Assembly (NCBI RefSeq): GCF_007859315.1
Contig: NZ_VOHA01000010.1
Span: forward strand, 62,001-126,000
DNA: 64,000 nucleotides
Source: Reyranella sp. CPCC 100927
GTDB lineage: Bacteria; Pseudomonadota; Alphaproteobacteria; Reyranellales; Reyranellaceae
Direction of reading: 5' to 3'
Part shown: positions 8,628 through 17,500 of the stretch, piece after piece
Numbering within the stretch: position 1 is the stretch's first letter
Layout of the letters: each line of letters opens with the position of its first letter
Made by a program: the position numbers and the translations under genes
The notes under the pieces: generated by a model
Seen by the model: the letters and a program-made list of their open reading frames with translations, nothing else
What the model was told of the DNA's origin: nothing
Database searches by the model: none

Positions 8628-9302
8628 TCAGTCCGTATCATAGCGCTGCTCAAGCCAGGGATCACCGTAGTTGTGATAGCCGCGCACCTCCCAGAATCCA
8701 GGCTTGTCGTGCAGTGAGAACTCGATGCGCTTGATCCACTTGGCGCTCTTCCAGAAGTAGAGCTTGGGCATCACCACACGAACCGGCCCGCCATGCTCGC
8801 GCACGATCGGCTCGCCGTTCCACTTCACCGCCAGCAGGACGTCGTCGGCGTCGAAATCAGCCAGCGGTACGTTGGTGGTGTAGGTATCGTAGGAATGGAA
8901 GATCACGTACCGCGCGTCGGACTTCGGCTTGACGAGCGACAACAGATGCCGGGCACTCATGCCCTCCCAGTCGTTGTCATAGCGCGACCACGCCGTGACG
9001 CAGTGGATGTCGCTGGTGCGTCTCACCATCGGCTCATCGGTGAAGTCGCCCCACTTCCACACCGTGGGATTTTCAACCAGCCCGTCGACGGTAATGCGCC
9101 AGATGTCGAGCGGAATCTCGGGCTGGATCCCCAGGTCCAGCACCGGCCAGTTGGTGACCTGTCGCTGCCCGGGCGGCAAGCGCTGGGCGCGGCGCGGATC
9201 GGGCGCGCCGGTCAGCAACCGCCCGTCCTCGGCCCAGCGCTTTTTGCTCTCGACCAGCTTCTCCTTCAACTTGCCAAACAGGCCAACACCATCGTCGGAC
9301 AT
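8628..9302 (-). CDS. YuiH-type sulfite oxidase-like molybdopterin oxidoreductase
   Basis: 224 aa, a single oxidoreductase molybdopterin-binding domain. The molybdenum-coordinating cysteine is C101 in the motif DIHCVTAWSRYDNDWEG. VREHGGPVRVVMPKLYFWKSAKW (about 166-188, in two parts) is the typical cofactor-pocket segment. There is no Tat or Sec signal, unlike MsrP, so a cytoplasmic location is likely. The dimerisation domain of eukaryotic sulfite oxidase is absent, as in YuiH-like proteins. GAGG eight bases before the ATG supports the start. It is paired with the DoxX gene downstream. Substrate unknown. Confidence 0.9.
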   Translation of the reverse strand: MSDDGVGLFGKLKEKLVESKKRWAEDGRLLTGAPDPRRAQRLPPGQRQVTNWPVLDLGIQPEIPLDIWRITVDGLVENPTVWKWGDFTDEPMVRRTSDIHCVTAWSRYDNDWEGMSARHLLSLVKPKSDARYVIFHSYDTYTTNVPLADFDADDVLLAVKWNGEPIVREHGGPVRVVMPKLYFWKSAKWIKRIEFSLHDKPGFWEVRGYHNYGDPWLEQRYDTD

Positions 9303-9393
9303 GGGTGCGCCTCGCCGCTATGCGATTACAAGGCGTTACCCACCACAGGGGCCTGAAGAAGGCAAGGGTGAGAGAACCACACCACCGCTGGGG

Positions 9394-10971
9394 TCAAATG
9401 GACCGGCCAGCCTTTTCCCAGTAGGGCTGACGCAGTTTGCGCTTGAAGATCTTGCCCGAATCCTCGCGTGGCAGCTCGTCCTGGAACTCGATCACCTTGG
9501 GCACTTTGAAACGGGCGACCCGTTCGCGCAGGAAGGCACGCACGTCGTCGGCCCCCAGGTTGCTGCCCGCGTCGGGCTGCACGACGGCGCAGATCGCCTC
9601 GCCGAACTCCTCGTCGGGAATGCCGAAGACGGCGCAATCACGGACGCCCGGCATATCGATGAGCTGGCTTTCGATTTCGGCCGGGTAGATGTTGACGCCG
9701 CCCGAGATGATCATGTCGCGCTTGCGGTCGCACAGGAACAGGTAGCCGTCGTTGTCGAAATAGCCTATGTCGCCGACCGTCACGAGATCGCCCAGAGCCA
9801 CTTCGCGGCGCTTCTCGTCGGCATTGTTGTAGGTGAAATCCGACAGGTTGGGCGCCCGCACGTAGATCTCGCCGATCTCGCCCTGCTTCACGTCCTTGCC
9901 CTGTGCATCGACGACGCGCACGACGGCGCCTTCTACAGGCTGACCGACGGTGCCCGGCTTATGCAGCGCTTGCGCCGACGTGTTCCACACCACGATGCCG
10001 GTCTCGGTGGCGCCGTAGTACTCGTTGATCACGGGCCCCCACCACGCGATCATCGCCCGCTTGACGTCAGGTGGGCATGGCGCCGCGCCATGCGTGACGT
10101 TGCGCAATGACGACAGGTCATACTTGCGCTTCACCTCGTCCGGCAGGCGCAGCAGGCGCACGAACATCGTGGGCACGATGTGCATGTGCGTGACGCGATG
10201 TTTGTCGATCAGCCGCAACATGTCCTCGGCATCGAAACGCGGCTGCAGCACCGTGGTCAGCTGATGGCGGATCGCCGACATGCCATAGCCCGCCGGTGCC
10301 GAGTGGTACATCGGACCGTTCATCAGGATCACGGCCGTCGGGTCGGGCAGCAGCCCCCAGAGCACACCGATCTGCTGGGCCACCGCGTCCATCTGTTCCT
10401 GTGTCGGCGGCCGCCGCCGCACGCCCTTGGGCCGCCCGGTGGTACCCGACGTATAGATCATACTGCCGCGCGAGATCTTGGGCGGCACCGCCAACGGCGC
10501 GCTGGCGTCAACGAAACCGGACCAGGATGCGCGCCCCGCAGGCAACGCCGCCGCGTCCGACGTGACGTGATAGGCTGCGGCGATCTCGGCCGGCGTCGGT
10601 ACGACGAAAACGCGCGTCGTCTCCGGGATCCCCGACACGATCTGCGGCAGCAGGTCGGCATGCACCACCAGCACCTTGGCCGCACAGTCGCGCAGGATGT
10701 AGCCGGCCTCGTCGGCGGTCGCGTGCCAGTTCATGGGTACGGCGTAGGCGCCCAGCATGCCGGCCGCAATGTTGGCCTCGAACAGGGCGAAGTCGTTGCG
10801 CAACATCAGCGCCACGGAATCGTCCTCGCCGACGCCCAATGCCGCCAGACCGCCTGCCGCTTTCAGCGCACGCGCGCCGAGATCGGGAAAAGTCAGTATC
10901 CGATCACCCGCAATGATGCTCACGTTTTCCTCCCGTGCGCGCGGCATGAGCGCCTGCGCGTCATCGTTCAT
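9394..10971 (-). CDS. AMP-forming acyl-CoA synthetase (class I adenylate-forming enzyme)
   Basis: 525 aa. P-loop YTSGTTGRPKG at 173-183, the EYYGATE A5 motif, GDIGYFDNDGYL with the conserved Asp, then DRKRDMIISGGVNIYP, and the C-terminal catalytic-lysine region PREDSGKIFKRKLR. It activates a carboxylic acid to its CoA thioester through an acyl-AMP. The closest class by feel is the steroid/bile-acid or long-chain CoA ligases, but substrate cannot be assigned. It is the last gene of a TetR - binding protein - ligase transcript (8-bp gaps), implying import and activation of the same acid. Confidence 0.93.
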   Translation of the reverse strand: MNDDAQALMPRAREENVSIIAGDRILTFPDLGARALKAAGGLAALGVGEDDSVALMLRNDFALFEANIAAGMLGAYAVPMNWHATADEAGYILRDCAAKVLVVHADLLPQIVSGIPETTRVFVVPTPAEIAAAYHVTSDAAALPAGRASWSGFVDASAPLAVPPKISRGSMIYTSGTTGRPKGVRRRPPTQEQMDAVAQQIGVLWGLLPDPTAVILMNGPMYHSAPAGYGMSAIRHQLTTVLQPRFDAEDMLRLIDKHRVTHMHIVPTMFVRLLRLPDEVKRKYDLSSLRNVTHGAAPCPPDVKRAMIAWWGPVINEYYGATETGIVVWNTSAQALHKPGTVGQPVEGAVVRVVDAQGKDVKQGEIGEIYVRAPNLSDFTYNNADEKRREVALGDLVTVGDIGYFDNDGYLFLCDRKRDMIISGGVNIYPAEIESQLIDMPGVRDCAVFGIPDEEFGEAICAVVQPDAGSNLGADDVRAFLRERVARFKVPKVIEFQDELPREDSGKIFKRKLRQPYWEKAGRSI

Positions 10972-10979
10972 GCGTCCGG

Positions 10980-12197
10980 TCAGTCGCCCAGGACGTCGTC
11001 CAACACCTTGTAGGTGGTGCCATCAAACCGCTGCAAGCGCAGTTGCCGGTAAGGCAGGTATGAGTCCGGCGCGGTGTTCACAACGACACCCGGCAGGGCC
11101 AGCGGACCGACGAAGGCCTGGACGCTGGCGGCCTTGCTGAGCACGTTCTCGCGCGACAGATCATCACCGCACCGTTGGAGCACGTGTGCCAGCAACGCAC
11201 CGTAGCCGTAGCCGCCAGAGGCCGAGCCATCGAGCGGATTCTCGCCGGGCAGATATTTCTGCATGAATGCGAAATAGGCTTTCATGCCCGGATCGCTATC
11301 CCACTGCGGATCGCCCGGAATCTTGCCCAGCGCAACGGTCGTTGCTCCCACGGCGTTCTCGGCACCCGCTGGCCGCAGGACGCCGGGAATCGAACTGGCG
11401 CCGGCGGGAACGTAGATCTGCGGCTTCCAGCCACCCTCGCCGGCCTTTCGGATCGCCATGCTCTGGTGCTTGCCCAACGCGATATTGAAGAGCACGTCGG
11501 CACCGCTGTTCTGCAGCTGGATCATCTGGGATTCGACCGTGGGATCCGTGCTCTCGTAGGTGGCCTCGGCGACGATCATCGTCTTCGCCTTGTCACCCAG
11601 GGCCGCCTTGAAACCCTCCAGGTAGTCCCTGCCGAAATCGTCGTTCTGCACCAGCACCGCGATCCTGGCGGTCGGCCGTGTCTTGAGAATGTGCTTGGCG
11701 TACACACCAGCCTCGGTCCGATAGGCGGGCATGCCCATCATGGTCCAGGGATGATTGGCGGGATCGTTCCACTTGGCCGCGCCGCTGAGGATGAAGAGGT
11801 GCGGCACCTTCTTCTGATTGAGGTAACGGTGGATGGCGGTGTTGGTGGGCGTGCCCAGCGTACTGAAGATCGCCAGCACCTGTTCCTTCTCGACGAGCTG
11901 ACGCGTCATCTCGACCGTCTTGGGCGGACTGTAGCCGTCATCAAGGCTGAGCAGTGTCACCTTGCGGCCGTTGATGCCGCCCTGCGTATCGTTGAGCATG
12001 CGGAAATAGGCCTGTTCCGCCTTGCCCACGAGCCCCAGCGCCGATAGTGGGCCGCTATAGGGCAACGACTGGCCGAGCTTGATCTCGGTGTCACTGGCAC
12101 CGGGGCCGTACTTCTTCTGCGCCAGAGCCGCTCCAGTCGCAGTCAACGCCGCGATCATCACCGCCACCGCGCAGACGCGGTGCACCACCTTCGTCAT
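10980..12197 (-). CDS. ABC transporter substrate-binding protein, LivJ/Peripla_BP_6 type
   Basis: 405 aa. The start at 12197 has AGGAGGAAAC directly upstream. A signal peptide covers residues 1-26 (cleavage after GAALA), placing the mature protein in the periplasm. A branched-chain-amino-acid-type binding fold follows: DTEIKLGQSLPYSGPLSALG, GGINGRKVTLLSLDDGYSP, and lobes with VLVQNDDFGRDYLEGFKAAL. Relatives often bind aromatic acids or short amides rather than amino acids. No permease or ATPase gene is nearby, so it is an orphan subunit here. Context with the CoA ligase suggests a carboxylic acid ligand. Confidence 0.93.
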   Translation of the reverse strand: MTKVVHRVCAVAVMIAALTATGAALAQKKYGPGASDTEIKLGQSLPYSGPLSALGLVGKAEQAYFRMLNDTQGGINGRKVTLLSLDDGYSPPKTVEMTRQLVEKEQVLAIFSTLGTPTNTAIHRYLNQKKVPHLFILSGAAKWNDPANHPWTMMGMPAYRTEAGVYAKHILKTRPTARIAVLVQNDDFGRDYLEGFKAALGDKAKTMIVAEATYESTDPTVESQMIQLQNSGADVLFNIALGKHQSMAIRKAGEGGWKPQIYVPAGASSIPGVLRPAGAENAVGATTVALGKIPGDPQWDSDPGMKAYFAFMQKYLPGENPLDGSASGGYGYGALLAHVLQRCGDDLSRENVLSKAASVQAFVGPLALPGVVVNTAPDSYLPYRQLRLQRFDGTTYKVLDDVLGD

Positions 12198-12205
12198 GTT
12201 TCCTC

Positions 12206-12862
12206 CTAGTTTTTCATGGGCGCCTGTTCGGCTGCCGGTTTCCGCCGCTCGCTTACGGGGGCATGCTTCGTCCGCGCGCCCTCGACGATCAGGCGCATCA
12301 TGGTCTTGTGCAGTACGTCGAAGTCCGGCCCCTCGCGCAGCAGGCCGGCCAGCTTCAACACGACCAGACCGTGCACGGCCGCCCACATCGACCAGCCGAC
12401 AACCTGGGGATCGGCTTCGATCAAGCCGGCGCGAGAGAGATCCTCCGCCTGGCGTGTGATGAACTGCCGTGCGCGCGCCGACTCGCGGCGCAACTCGGCG
12501 TGGTTCATCGATTCCGGCACATTGAGATCGAACATGATCCGGTAGGCCGCCGGGTTGGCGAGGGCAAAATCGATATAAGCGCGTCCGACACGCGAGGAGC
12601 GTTCCGCCGGATCGGCGCTGGACGCGGCCGCGGCCTCCAGCGCGTCAGCGAAACGCCCGAAGGCCGCAGCCCGCACCGTCGCCAGGATGTCGGCCTTGTC
12701 CTGGAAGTAGCGGTACGGCGTCTTGGGGCTGCAGCCCAGCTCATCGGCGAGCTGCCGCATGGTCACGCCATCGTAGCCGTACTTCGCGAAGCGCTCCGTC
12801 GCGACGCGGCAGAGTTCAGCGCGGAAATCGGCGATATCGTCGTCCGTCAGGATCTTCGGCAC
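12206..12862 (-). CDS. TetR family transcriptional regulator
   Basis: 218 aa from GTG 12862; the nearby ATG at 12869 is out of frame. The N-terminal helix-turn-helix spans about 12-60 (FAKYGYDGVTMRQLADEL, then SPKTPYRYFQDKADILATV). The C-terminal ligand-binding region (about 80-195) resembles the WHG-containing TetR_C group (SMWAAVHGLVVLKLAGLL). It is the first gene of the TetR - binding protein - ligase transcript, and a palindrome just before its start suggests self-repression relieved by the substrate or its CoA ester. Confidence 0.92.
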   Translation of the reverse strand: MPKILTDDDIADFRAELCRVATERFAKYGYDGVTMRQLADELGCSPKTPYRYFQDKADILATVRAAAFGRFADALEAAAASSADPAERSSRVGRAYIDFALANPAAYRIMFDLNVPESMNHAELRRESARARQFITRQAEDLSRAGLIEADPQVVGWSMWAAVHGLVVLKLAGLLREGPDFDVLHKTMMRLIVEGARTKHAPVSERRKPAAEQAPMKN

Positions 12863-12877
12863 GGCCCATCCGTAATT

Positions 12878-12890
12878 TTCACGGCGTGAA
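12878..12890. promoter_or_regulatory. Palindromic operator candidate before the TetR gene
   Basis: TTCAC-GGC-GTGAA, a perfect 5+3+5 dyad with partly symmetric A/T flanks. It lies 16 to 28 bases upstream of the TetR start, squeezed between that start and the desaturase stop at 12892. Placement and symmetry fit a TetR autoregulatory operator. Confidence 0.5.
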
Positions 12891-12891
12891 T

Positions 12892-14061
12892 TTAACCGTA
12901 GGGCAGTGCATCGTGCCGGTCAATAGTGCCCATGCGCTTGAGAAATCGGAAATGCGAGCGCACCAGCCGCGGCAGCGTCGTGCAATGGTAGCGCAGGCCG
13001 AAGTCGATCGCCGTCTGTCGGATGATACGACTGATGGCGATGTAGTGGACGTGGGAGACAGTGGGAAACAAGTGGTGTGCGACGTGACAGTTCGCGCCAC
13101 CGGCGATGAACGATGCCAGACGACTCTGCGGGCTCCAGTCGACCGACGTCAGCAACGCGTGCTCAGCCCAGTCATGTCCCAGATAACCGTCGGCGTCGAC
13201 ATGTGGGAATTGCGCCTCTTCGGCAAAATGCGTGCCGATCAACAGCATGACGAACAGAACCGAAGCCGAGATGCTCATCACCATGGCGCCGATCACGACC
13301 TGCCACCACGCCACGTCGAGGACCATCATCGGGATGCCGACGACGATCGCGAGGTACGCCATCTTGCACGCGATGAACGTCACGTACTGATGACCGGGAT
13401 GGCGAATATCGCTCATGTTCGCCAGGCGCTTCTTCGCCAGATAAACGAAGTCCTGGTAGAAAACCGTATGTAGCGCGACGAGCCAGAAAACGAATGGCGC
13501 GTAGAGGTGCTGGAAACGCTGATACCAGCGCCGCCGGTGGTTCGGGGACAACCGCAGGAATGGGTTCTCATCGATGTCCATGTCGCACCCGTTCACATTG
13601 GGAAATATGTGGTGCGACTTCACGTGGCGCAGGCGCCAGAGATAGGCGCTGGCGCCCAGCAGCGTGAATATGACTGTCTGTATGATCTGATTCAGCCATC
13701 GATGCCGGGTGAGCGCATCGTGAGCTGCGTCGTGGGCCACATTGATGGCCAACAACAGGACGGCGGCGCCTGCGACATTGGCCATCAGCAGCATCTGCCA
13801 GGGGCTGAACTGGTTCGACAGAATCGCACCGTAGGCGGCGACGGCAATCGCGGCATACAGCACCGCCTTGAACCATAGGCGCCCGTCGGCATATCGCGTG
13901 GTCCCGGATGCGGAGAGATACGCCGTCACGCGACGCCTGACCTCTCTCGCAAAGCCGGGATTCCTGCTGCCGCGAAACCTGATCTTCTGCCCGCTGGAAG
14001 GCGACTCGGCGAGAACACCTGTTCCAACGGCCGACGACTTATCGGTATCTGCGCGCAACAT
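12892..14061 (-). CDS. Membrane fatty acid desaturase (front-end/acyl-lipid type)
   Basis: 389 aa. Three histidine boxes of di-iron desaturases are present: HDAAHD (110-115), HVKSHH (146-151) and HVAHH (326-330). The third box lacks the QxxHH glutamine typical of cytochrome-b5-fused front-end desaturases, and there is no b5 domain. Hydrophobic pairs at about 65-107, 125-142, 187-205 and 226-280 form the membrane bundle. It introduces a double bond into a membrane or CoA-linked acyl chain using O2 and an external electron donor. It ends 29 bp before the TetR gene. No promoter evidence ties it to that operon. Confidence 0.92.
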   Translation of the reverse strand: MLRADTDKSSAVGTGVLAESPSSGQKIRFRGSRNPGFAREVRRRVTAYLSASGTTRYADGRLWFKAVLYAAIAVAAYGAILSNQFSPWQMLLMANVAGAAVLLLAINVAHDAAHDALTRHRWLNQIIQTVIFTLLGASAYLWRLRHVKSHHIFPNVNGCDMDIDENPFLRLSPNHRRRWYQRFQHLYAPFVFWLVALHTVFYQDFVYLAKKRLANMSDIRHPGHQYVTFIACKMAYLAIVVGIPMMVLDVAWWQVVIGAMVMSISASVLFVMLLIGTHFAEEAQFPHVDADGYLGHDWAEHALLTSVDWSPQSRLASFIAGGANCHVAHHLFPTVSHVHYIAISRIIRQTAIDFGLRYHCTTLPRLVRSHFRFLKRMGTIDRHDALPYG

Positions 14062-14229
14062 CGCGCGCTGAGATGGGTATGACGTCGAACGGCTTCAATC
14101 GACCGACAGATGGAAAGTTCCACCAATCGCCGCATATTTCATGCGTCACATACCGTGGAGTGATTGGCTATCCGTCACGATCCCGGCGGGTATAGCATAC
14201 CCACCCATCGAAGCGCCCCAGAGGTATCC

Positions 14230-14658
14230 ATGCGCGCCACCGCCGCCATCATTCCCACCATGCGCTATCGCGATGCACCCCGCGCGATCGACTGGTTGTG
14301 CGACGTCTTCGGATTCGAAAAGCACCTGGTGGTTCCCGGCGACGAGGATGGCACGATCGCGCACGCGCAACTCACGCGCGACAACAGCATGATCATGCTG
14401 GGGTCCATCTATGACTCGCCGTACGGGCGCCTCATGCGTCAACCGACCGAGGCCGGCGGCTCGACGCAAAGCATTTATGTCGTGGTCGCCGACATCGATG
14501 CGCACTACGCCCACGCCAAGCAGGCGGGCGCGGACATCGTCGCGGAACTGGCCGAACAGGATTACGGCGGCAAGCTCTACATGTGCCGCGACATCGAGGG
14601 CCATGTCTGGGGTTTCGGCAGCTACGATCCGTGGGCCGAGCCATCACCGTCGTCCTGA
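14230..14658 (+). CDS. VOC superfamily (glyoxalase/bleomycin-resistance/dioxygenase fold) protein
   Basis: 142 aa. The ATG at 14230 has AGAGG upstream. A single VOC module begins with IIPTMRYRDAPRAIDWLCDVFGF, continues through QSIYVVVADIDAHYAHAKQAG and ends with CRDIEGHVWGFGSYDPW. This is the PhnB-like subgroup, common in metal-dependent lyases and binding proteins of unknown substrate. The last two codons and the stop lie inside the inverted repeat at 14651-14770, so the native C-terminus may have been altered when that element arrived. Confidence 0.88.
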   Translation: MRATAAIIPTMRYRDAPRAIDWLCDVFGFEKHLVVPGDEDGTIAHAQLTRDNSMIMLGSIYDSPYGRLMRQPTEAGGSTQSIYVVVADIDAHYAHAKQAGADIVAELAEQDYGGKLYMCRDIEGHVWGFGSYDPWAEPSPSS

Positions 14659-14770
14659 GTGCAGCGAAGGACCTTGCGGTCTTGGCATTCACTCTGTCGG
14701 CGCAGATGAGTCACCAGCGCCGACGTTCCTTGCACCACCCACCGCAAGGTCCTTCGCTGCGCTCAGGACG
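14651..14770. repeat. Long inverted repeat, two 30-bp arms, overlapping the VOC gene's stop
   Basis: Arms 14651-14680 and 14741-14770 are reverse complements with one mismatch in 30 (core GCAGCGAAGGACCTTGCGGT), separated by 60 bases. The motif CCTGAGxGCAGCGAAGGA matches a dispersed palindrome seen in many proteobacterial genomes. It behaves like a small non-coding mobile repeat or a strong hairpin between convergent genes. Confidence 0.85.
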
Positions 14771-14806
14771 ACAAGAGCAGTGAATCCATCGGCATAGTGA
14801 ACTGCT

Positions 14807-15595
14807 CTACTTGCCCGTGAAGGTGGCTCGCCGCTTCTCGACGAATGCTGCAATGCCTTCCCGTGCATCGCGCCGCCCCATGGCGGTGGTGATGGTAACA
14901 CCTTCAATCTCGCCCGCCTGTTCCAGCGGCATGTCGTAGCCCGAATAGATCAACCGCTTGGCTTGTCCCAGCGCCCACGACGGTCCATCCGCCAGCTGCT
15001 GTGCCAGCGCCGCTGTTGCGTGATCGACCTGATCGTCCTCGACAACCCGGTTCACCAGGCCCCACGCTTCCGCCTCACTCGCCGTCAGAGTCCGGTTGGT
15101 CAGTGTCAGATCCAGCATGCGGCGCAGGCCGATATGGCGCGCCAGGAAGTAGCTCGCCGTCCCATCGGGGGTAACGCCGGCGCGCGTGTACGCCAGTGTA
15201 AACTTGGTGCTTGCGCCGCAGACGACGAGGTCGAACGCGCCGACCAACGACAAGCCTGCACCGCCGGCAGCACCCCTGACGCCGGCCACGAACGGCTTCG
15301 GCACCCGGTTCATCTTGTAGAGGGCGCCGTGAAAGTCGATCAGCATGTCGGCAGCCAACTTGGGCAACCCATCACCGGCGGCATGGAACGCCTTGAGGTC
15401 GCCGCCCGCACAGAAGATCGGACCTTCGGCCGTCACCGCGACGGCCTTGACCGCGTCATCAAACTCGATGGCGACCATGACCGCGCGAAGATCGTGCGAA
15501 AAAGCCGGATTCACGGCGTTGGCCCCTTCCGGCCGGGCCAACCGGACATGCGCAACCCCGGCGCGCACTTCATACTTTATCGTCGTGAGATCCAT
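14807..15595 (-). CDS. Enoyl-CoA hydratase/isomerase family protein
   Basis: 262 aa crotonase fold. The oxyanion-hole segments are FCAGGDLKAF (61-70) and RGAAGGAGLSL (near 107-117). At the second catalytic position it has Asp (AGVTPDGTASYFL) rather than the two-glutamate pattern of classical hydratases, which resembles PaaG-type isomerases more than FadB-type hydratases. GGGGGATGCC precedes the ATG. It lies 26 bp after the isovaleryl-CoA dehydrogenase on the same strand, so a role in acyl-CoA breakdown, such as branched-chain or aromatic acids, is likely. The exact reaction is open. Confidence 0.92.
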   Translation of the reverse strand: MDLTTIKYEVRAGVAHVRLARPEGANAVNPAFSHDLRAVMVAIEFDDAVKAVAVTAEGPIFCAGGDLKAFHAAGDGLPKLAADMLIDFHGALYKMNRVPKPFVAGVRGAAGGAGLSLVGAFDLVVCGASTKFTLAYTRAGVTPDGTASYFLARHIGLRRMLDLTLTNRTLTASEAEAWGLVNRVVEDDQVDHATAALAQQLADGPSWALGQAKRLIYSGYDMPLEQAGEIEGVTITTAMGRRDAREGIAAFVEKRRATFTGK

Positions 15596-15621
15596 GGCAT
15601 CCCCCTTCCCTTGAGCCGTCG

Positions 15622-16794
15622 CTAGGCCGTCTCCTCGAACAGCTCTCGGCCGATCAGCCAGCGGCGGATTTCACTGGTGCCGGCGCCGATTTCGTAGAGC
15701 TTGGCGTCACGCAGGAAGCGACCGGTCGGATAGTCGTTGATGTAGCCGTTGCCGCCCAGGATCTGGATGGCATCCAACGCCAGCAGGGTTGCCTTCTCCG
15801 CGGCGTAGAGGATGGCGCCGGCGGCATCCTTGCGCGTCGTACGCCCGGCATCACAGGCTTTGTTGACCGCGTACACGTACGCCTTGCAGGCATTCATGAT
15901 CGTGTACATGTCGGCCAGCTTGCCCTGGATGAGCTGGAAGGTCCCGATCGGCTGCCCGAACTGCTTGCGCTCGTGCACATAGGGCACCACGACATCCATG
16001 CACGCCTGCATGATGCCCAGCGGACCGGCCGCGAGCACCGCGCGCTCATAGTCGAGGCCGCTCATGAGAACGTTGACGCCCTTGCCGATCGAGCCCAGCA
16101 CATTCTCCGCCGGCACCTCGCAATCCTCGAACACCAGTTCGCCGGTCGAGGAGCCGCGCATGCCGAGCTTGTCGAGCTTCTGGGCGACCTTGAATCCCTT
16201 CCAGCCGGTCTCGATAATGAACGCGGTGATGCCGCGTGGACCGGCGGTGGGATCGGTTTTGGCATAGGCCACGACGACCTGGGCGTCGGGGCTGTTGGTG
16301 ATCCACATCTTGGTGCCGTTGAGCACGTAACGGTCACCCTTCTTGTCGGCGCGCAGCTTCATGGAGACAACGTCAGAGCCGGCGCCAGTCTCGCTCATGG
16401 CAAGACTGCCGACATGTTCACCCGAGATCAGCTTGGGCAGGTAGCGAGTCTTGAGTTCATGGCTGGCGTTGCGACGGATCTGATTGACGCAGAGATTGGA
16501 ATGCGCGCCATAGCTCAGACCGACCGCGGCGGATGCCCGGCTCAGTTCTTCCAGGGCAATGGCCTGCTCGACATAACCGAGCCCGGCGCCGCCATACTCC
16601 TCCTCGACGGTGATGCCGAGCAGGCCCAGTTCGCCCATGCGCGGCCACAGCTCGCGCGGGAACCGGTCGGTCTTGTCGATCTCGGCGGCGATCGGTGCCA
16701 CTTCATCGGCGGCAAAGCGCGCGACCTGATCGCGGACGGCATCCGCTGTTTCGCCGAGGCCGAAGTCGAATGGCGGCAAAGCGTTGGGAATCAT
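15622..16794 (-). CDS. ivd: Isovaleryl-CoA dehydrogenase (acyl-CoA dehydrogenase family)
   Basis: 390 aa from ATG 16794, with an AGGAG about ten bases upstream. Family signatures include [19 protein letters not shown] and WITNSPDA for FAD and substrate binding. The catalytic glutamate is E250 in [15 protein letters not shown], the position that sets isovaleryl-CoA dehydrogenase apart from other acyl-CoA dehydrogenases. The C-terminus carries [20 protein letters not shown] and GTSEIRR. It oxidises isovaleryl-CoA to 3-methylcrotonyl-CoA in leucine breakdown, passing electrons to ETF. The usual partners, methylcrotonyl-CoA carboxylase and HMG-CoA lyase, are not in the window. Confidence 0.93.
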   Translation of the reverse strand: MIPNALPPFDFGLGETADAVRDQVARFAADEVAPIAAEIDKTDRFPRELWPRMGELGLLGITVEEEYGGAGLGYVEQAIALEELSRASAAVGLSYGAHSNLCVNQIRRNASHELKTRYLPKLISGEHVGSLAMSETGAGSDVVSMKLRADKKGDRYVLNGTKMWITNSPDAQVVVAYAKTDPTAGPRGITAFIIETGWKGFKVAQKLDKLGMRGSSTGELVFEDCEVPAENVLGSIGKGVNVLMSGLDYERAVLAAGPLGIMQACMDVVVPYVHERKQFGQPIGTFQLIQGKLADMYTIMNACKAYVYAVNKACDAGRTTRKDAAGAILYAAEKATLLALDAIQILGGNGYINDYPTGRFLRDAKLYEIGAGTSEIRRWLIGRELFEETA

Positions 16795-16937
16795 GTCATT
16801 GGCTCCTGCAGGCGCAAAGTCGTCTGGCAATGCATACGCGAGGCGGCGTGCGAACGGACCTGTCCCTCCCCTGGTCCGGCACGATAGCCGGCGCCCGACC
16901 GATTGCGAAGGCTGCGGTGCGAGCACCGCCGTCCAAT

Positions 16938-17396
16938 TCAGCCACGACGGGCGTCGTCAGGTTGGCCGTCCAACCGCATCAGCGTCTGCAGCGAGGTCAA
17001 ACACAGCGTCTCCCGCCCGTCCCGGACGGCAAAGACATCTGCCTGAACCACTGTCAGCGTGCGGCCGGGCTTGACGACATGAGCCCGCGCCGCCAGTTGC
17101 TCGCCCTGGCCGGGACGCAGAATATTCAGCTTGTACTCGACCGTCAGCACGGTGGAGTCGGCCGGCATCAGGCTATAGGCCGCATAGCCCGCCGCGCTGT
17201 CAGCCAGCGACGCCATCACGCCGCCATGGAAATAGCCGTGCTGCTGCGTCAGTTCCGGTCGATGCGCCGCGACGACCTCGCACCGGCCCGGCTCCACCTG
17301 AGTCAGGCGAGCGCCCAGGTGATCCATGAACGCTTGGCGCGCAAAGCTGGCGCGCACGCGATCAGCATAACCCGGATCGCTAATACCACTGGTCAT
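16938..17396 (-). CDS. PaaI-type hotdog-fold thioesterase
   Basis: 152 aa. Hotdog-fold signature [21 protein letters not shown] near residues 53-73, with the catalytic Asp in the LAD position, followed by [14 protein letters not shown] and the last strand TLMRLDG. It hydrolyses acyl- or aryl-CoA thioesters, often clearing stalled CoA intermediates. It lies 143 bp upstream of the isovaleryl-CoA dehydrogenase on the same strand and is divergent from the LysR gene at 17501. A LysR-type dyad lies between them. Confidence 0.92.
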   Translation of the reverse strand: MTSGISDPGYADRVRASFARQAFMDHLGARLTQVEPGRCEVVAAHRPELTQQHGYFHGGVMASLADSAAGYAAYSLMPADSTVLTVEYKLNILRPGQGEQLAARAHVVKPGRTLTVVQADVFAVRDGRETLCLTSLQTLMRLDGQPDDARRG

Positions 17397-17482
17397 GCGT
17401 CCCGCTCCCGCCGTGGTGCCTCGACGGGCAGAACCATAGACATGGGATGATCATGACGGAAATTGATTGATTTGATCGATCT

Positions 17483-17499
17483 GATAGATATCGTCTATC
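17483..17499. promoter_or_regulatory. LysR-type dyad overlapping the LysR gene's translation-initiation region
   Basis: GATAGATATCGTCTATC has perfect 6-bp arms and a 5-bp centre, and contains ATAG-N7-CTAT, which satisfies the LysR T-N11-A rule (17485-17497). It ends one base before the GTG start at 17501. Occupancy would block the LysR gene's own initiation region while sitting about 90 bp upstream of the divergent thioesterase start. Confidence 0.6.
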
Positions 17500-17500
17500 C

